From: an uncultured Butyrivibrio sp.
GTDB taxonomy: Bacteria; Bacillota; Clostridia; Lachnospirales; Lachnospiraceae
Assembly (NCBI RefSeq): GCF_947169445.1
Contig: NZ_CAMVPU010000005.1
Coordinates: 62,001-126,000 of the forward strand
DNA length: 64,000 nt
Direction of reading: 5' to 3'
Shown one piece after another: positions 62,560 through 64,000 of the stretch. The position numbers were made by a program, and so were the translations under genes. Within the stretch, counting starts at the first letter, position 1, and each line of letters opens with the position of its first letter. The notes under the pieces were generated by a model, which worked only from the letters and a program-made list of their open reading frames with translations, was not told where the DNA came from and searched no databases.

Positions 62560-63057
62560 CTAATTTCCCAGTAGTATAGTTATAGCTTTTTCAACATCTT
62601 TTGTAGTAAGGCCAACCTCAGCATCTGTCTTTACCTGATGTTTTTCAATCTCACTATTATGAAGTTCAAGATCATCAAGTACTACCCAATTTGCAGAGGG
62701 ATTATCTTTTAACCACAAAAGTATTTCATCAGCTTTAACCAGGCTAAACTTCTTGGTCTTTCTTATCTCTTCCGTAGTTAAGTCTGGTGTTACTCCTGCA
62801 ATCGTAATGCCTGCTTCCTTCATTGTGTTAGCCAAAAAATCTGCTTCCGTCCTTAATGGTTTCATCGTTTCATCAAACCAAAATCTCCAGCCAGAATGAA
62901 GAATTATCTTAGCATTAGTTCTTTTCACAAGGCTTCCAAGTAACTTTACAGCCTCAGAATCAATATATTTGCCATTACTAATCTCACGTTGATGTTCGTT
63001 GTCCCAAAACTTCGAATTAAGGACTCCATCCACATCAAGGAATATTACATTGCTCAT
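62560..63057 (-). CDS. HAD-like phosphatase (Swiss-Army-Knife RNA-repair HAD type)
   Basis: 165-aa HAD protein with motif I IFLDVDGVLNSKFW at the N-terminus, motif II ILHSGWRFW and motif IV WVVLDDLELH. This single-domain form resembles the HAD module associated with RNA-repair proteins. The start MSNVIFLDVDG is at 63057 with AGGG 10 bases upstream; the frame upstream of it has no ribosome site. Confidence 0.82.
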   Translation of the reverse strand: MSNVIFLDVDGVLNSKFWDNEHQREISNGKYIDSEAVKLLGSLVKRTNAKIILHSGWRFWFDETMKPLRTEADFLANTMKEAGITIAGVTPDLTTEEIRKTKKFSLVKADEILLWLKDNPSANWVVLDDLELHNSEIEKHQVKTDAEVGLTTKDVEKAITILLGN

Positions 63058-63132
63058 AATACAATCCCTTACTAACGTTTTTATGAAAAAATTCCTGTCA
63101 CCATTATGGTGTATGCCCATAAATAGGTATTT

Positions 63133-64000
63133 TCAGCCGTTTATAAATTCATCTGCTTCTAACAGTATTCTTCTTGGATTCTCATATTCCAACAAATGTA
63201 ATGCATCTTCAAGTTTCAATCTTTTGATAGTTTTCACTTCTTGTGGCCTTACAATCCTAGGCTCCTGATTTTTATTTTCTGCAAGAAAGTACACAACCTG
63301 CCTCTTTATGGTTGGTCTCTCGGCAGGTACATATTCACTAACTTTTCTAAAACCTGATATCAATTTGAGATCAAGTCCCGTTTCTTCCAAAATCTCTCGA
63401 ATTGCTGTTTGTTCCTCAGATTCACCAATTTCAATATGGTCTTTCGGAAAACTATAAAATCCAGACGTTTCCTCAACTAAAAAGTATTCTGTGTGACCAT
63501 CTATTAACGAATAAACTACAGCACCACATGATTTTTCCGGAATTATTTTGGATTCTTGCAAAAATCTAATGCACTTTTCATCAAAAGAACCTGCAAGAAC
63601 TGAAAGCTCATCTAATGAGCAGTCATTAAAGTACTTGCCGTTGGCAGGACAAATCGTTACAACATCAAGCGGATTACCTCTATGTTTCCTGTTAACATTT
63701 GGTTCATTAGATATGTAAAAATCGTCATCAGGTACTTCTGTAGTATATTCTTTTCCATCTATCAGAAGAACCAATCCTGTAATATAACGTGCCTTCAGCC
63801 TTCCTCCATATCTTGCAGCCAGATTACTATAATGCTCAATCATTTCCTCTTCCGATAATGTCTTACCTTTTACCCTGCGCACAAATAATCCTGGCTGCGC
63901 ATCTGCAGGAATATCATCTACATAGAGCCCTGAATCTGCTGCTAATGTTGGAAGTCCTGTTTTTTCATAATATGCCATTGCCTTTAATCTGGCATTCTCT
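63133..64000 (-). CDS. RdgB/HAM1-like NTP pyrophosphatase fused to Nudix (5' partial)
   Basis: The frame runs off the window edge; upstream codons read NARLKAMAYYEKTGLP, the usual continuation of HAM1 proteins. The N-terminal part is RdgB/ITPA-like (TLAADSGLYVDDIP near the first visible residues, then KARYITGLVLL). The C-terminal part (about the last 135 residues) is a Nudix domain, with SFPKDHIEIGESEEQTAIRE and EETGLDL. Both modules remove damaged nucleotides, so the fusion is a housecleaning enzyme. The true start lies beyond the window. Confidence 0.88.
   Translation of the reverse strand, partial: ENARLKAMAYYEKTGLPTLAADSGLYVDDIPADAQPGLFVRRVKGKTLSEEEMIEHYSNLAARYGGRLKARYITGLVLLIDGKEYTTEVPDDDFYISNEPNVNRKHRGNPLDVVTICPANGKYFNDCSLDELSVLAGSFDEKCIRFLQESKIIPEKSCGAVVYSLIDGHTEYFLVEETSGFYSFPKDHIEIGESEEQTAIREILEETGLDLKLISGFRKVSEYVPAERPTIKRQVVYFLAENKNQEPRIVRPQEVKTIKRLKLEDALHLLEYENPRRILLEADEFING

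Overview
The window is a low-GC, mostly minus-strand stretch of a Lachnospiraceae-type Firmicute chromosome. It most resembles Butyrivibrio or Pseudobutyrivibrio. The basis is strong Gram-positive Shine-Dalgarno sites, an intracellular GH10 xylanase-esterase, a CUT1-type sugar ABC importer, a Cna-B surface protein, a DUF4364 regulator and a rubredoxin-flavoprotein fusion. This is an inference from gene content; no rRNA is present to confirm it.

Layout. 1-3035: end of a sugar ABC importer (binding protein, two permeases). 3097-10528: sugar-nucleotide and cell-wall precursor block, with manC, an SH3-SGNH exported protein, and the amino-sugar operon nagB / beta-helix acyltransferase / glmM / glmS driven by one good promoter. 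10847-13723: a large Cna-B/SpaA-type wall protein. 13784-17420: a heterodimeric ABC exporter with one degenerate ATP site. 17421-17985: a composite palindromic (MITE-like) element and tRNA-Thr(GGU). 17986-29428: an MBOAT/SGNH O-acylation pair, DUF4364, malic enzyme, a DUF5722 glycosidase-like membrane protein, rarA, MATE, a radical SAM protein and a polysaccharide polymerase/ligase-like membrane protein. 29634-39045: an Xre regulator with an internally deleted HipA-like gene, AmmeMemo-type radical SAM, two Nudix genes (one NudC), a CE1-like esterase, a GPH sugar symporter, then an overlapping operon esterase / PRTase / DprA-like / sfsA, and a rubredoxin-flavin reductase. 39247-40131: an Rpn-type PD-(D/E)XK protein. 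40199-51894: an exopolysaccharide locus (priming transferase, GT4, EpsG-like polymerase, GT8-like, TupA-like ATP-grasp, flippase, plus a PRTase-HAD pair) interrupted by a two-gene unit, HTH-ATPase-nuclease plus an unknown 577-aa protein. 52126-53441: a HigBA toxin-antitoxin pair and a probable structured RNA. 53442-56905: GH10-esterase fusion and a lipoprotein. 57171-64000: an accessory tail of nucleotide-sanitising enzymes (MazG, Nudix, RdgB-Nudix fusion), GNATs with decayed copies, and a zeta-toxin module.

How it fits together. The metabolic theme is uptake and cytoplasmic processing of plant-wall oligosaccharides (ABC importer, GPH symporter, GH10-esterase, two further esterases), with carbon also routed to amino sugars, GDP-mannose and extracellular polysaccharide. 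The accessory theme is conflict-type modules. The strongest candidates for something undescribed are three. First, the HTH-ATPase-nuclease plus 577-aa unknown protein lodged inside the EPS locus, preceded by three perfect 10-bp palindromes spaced exactly 21 bp apart. Second, the translationally coupled PRTase/DprA-like pair. Third, the probable stand-alone structured RNA near 52.93-53.13 kb.
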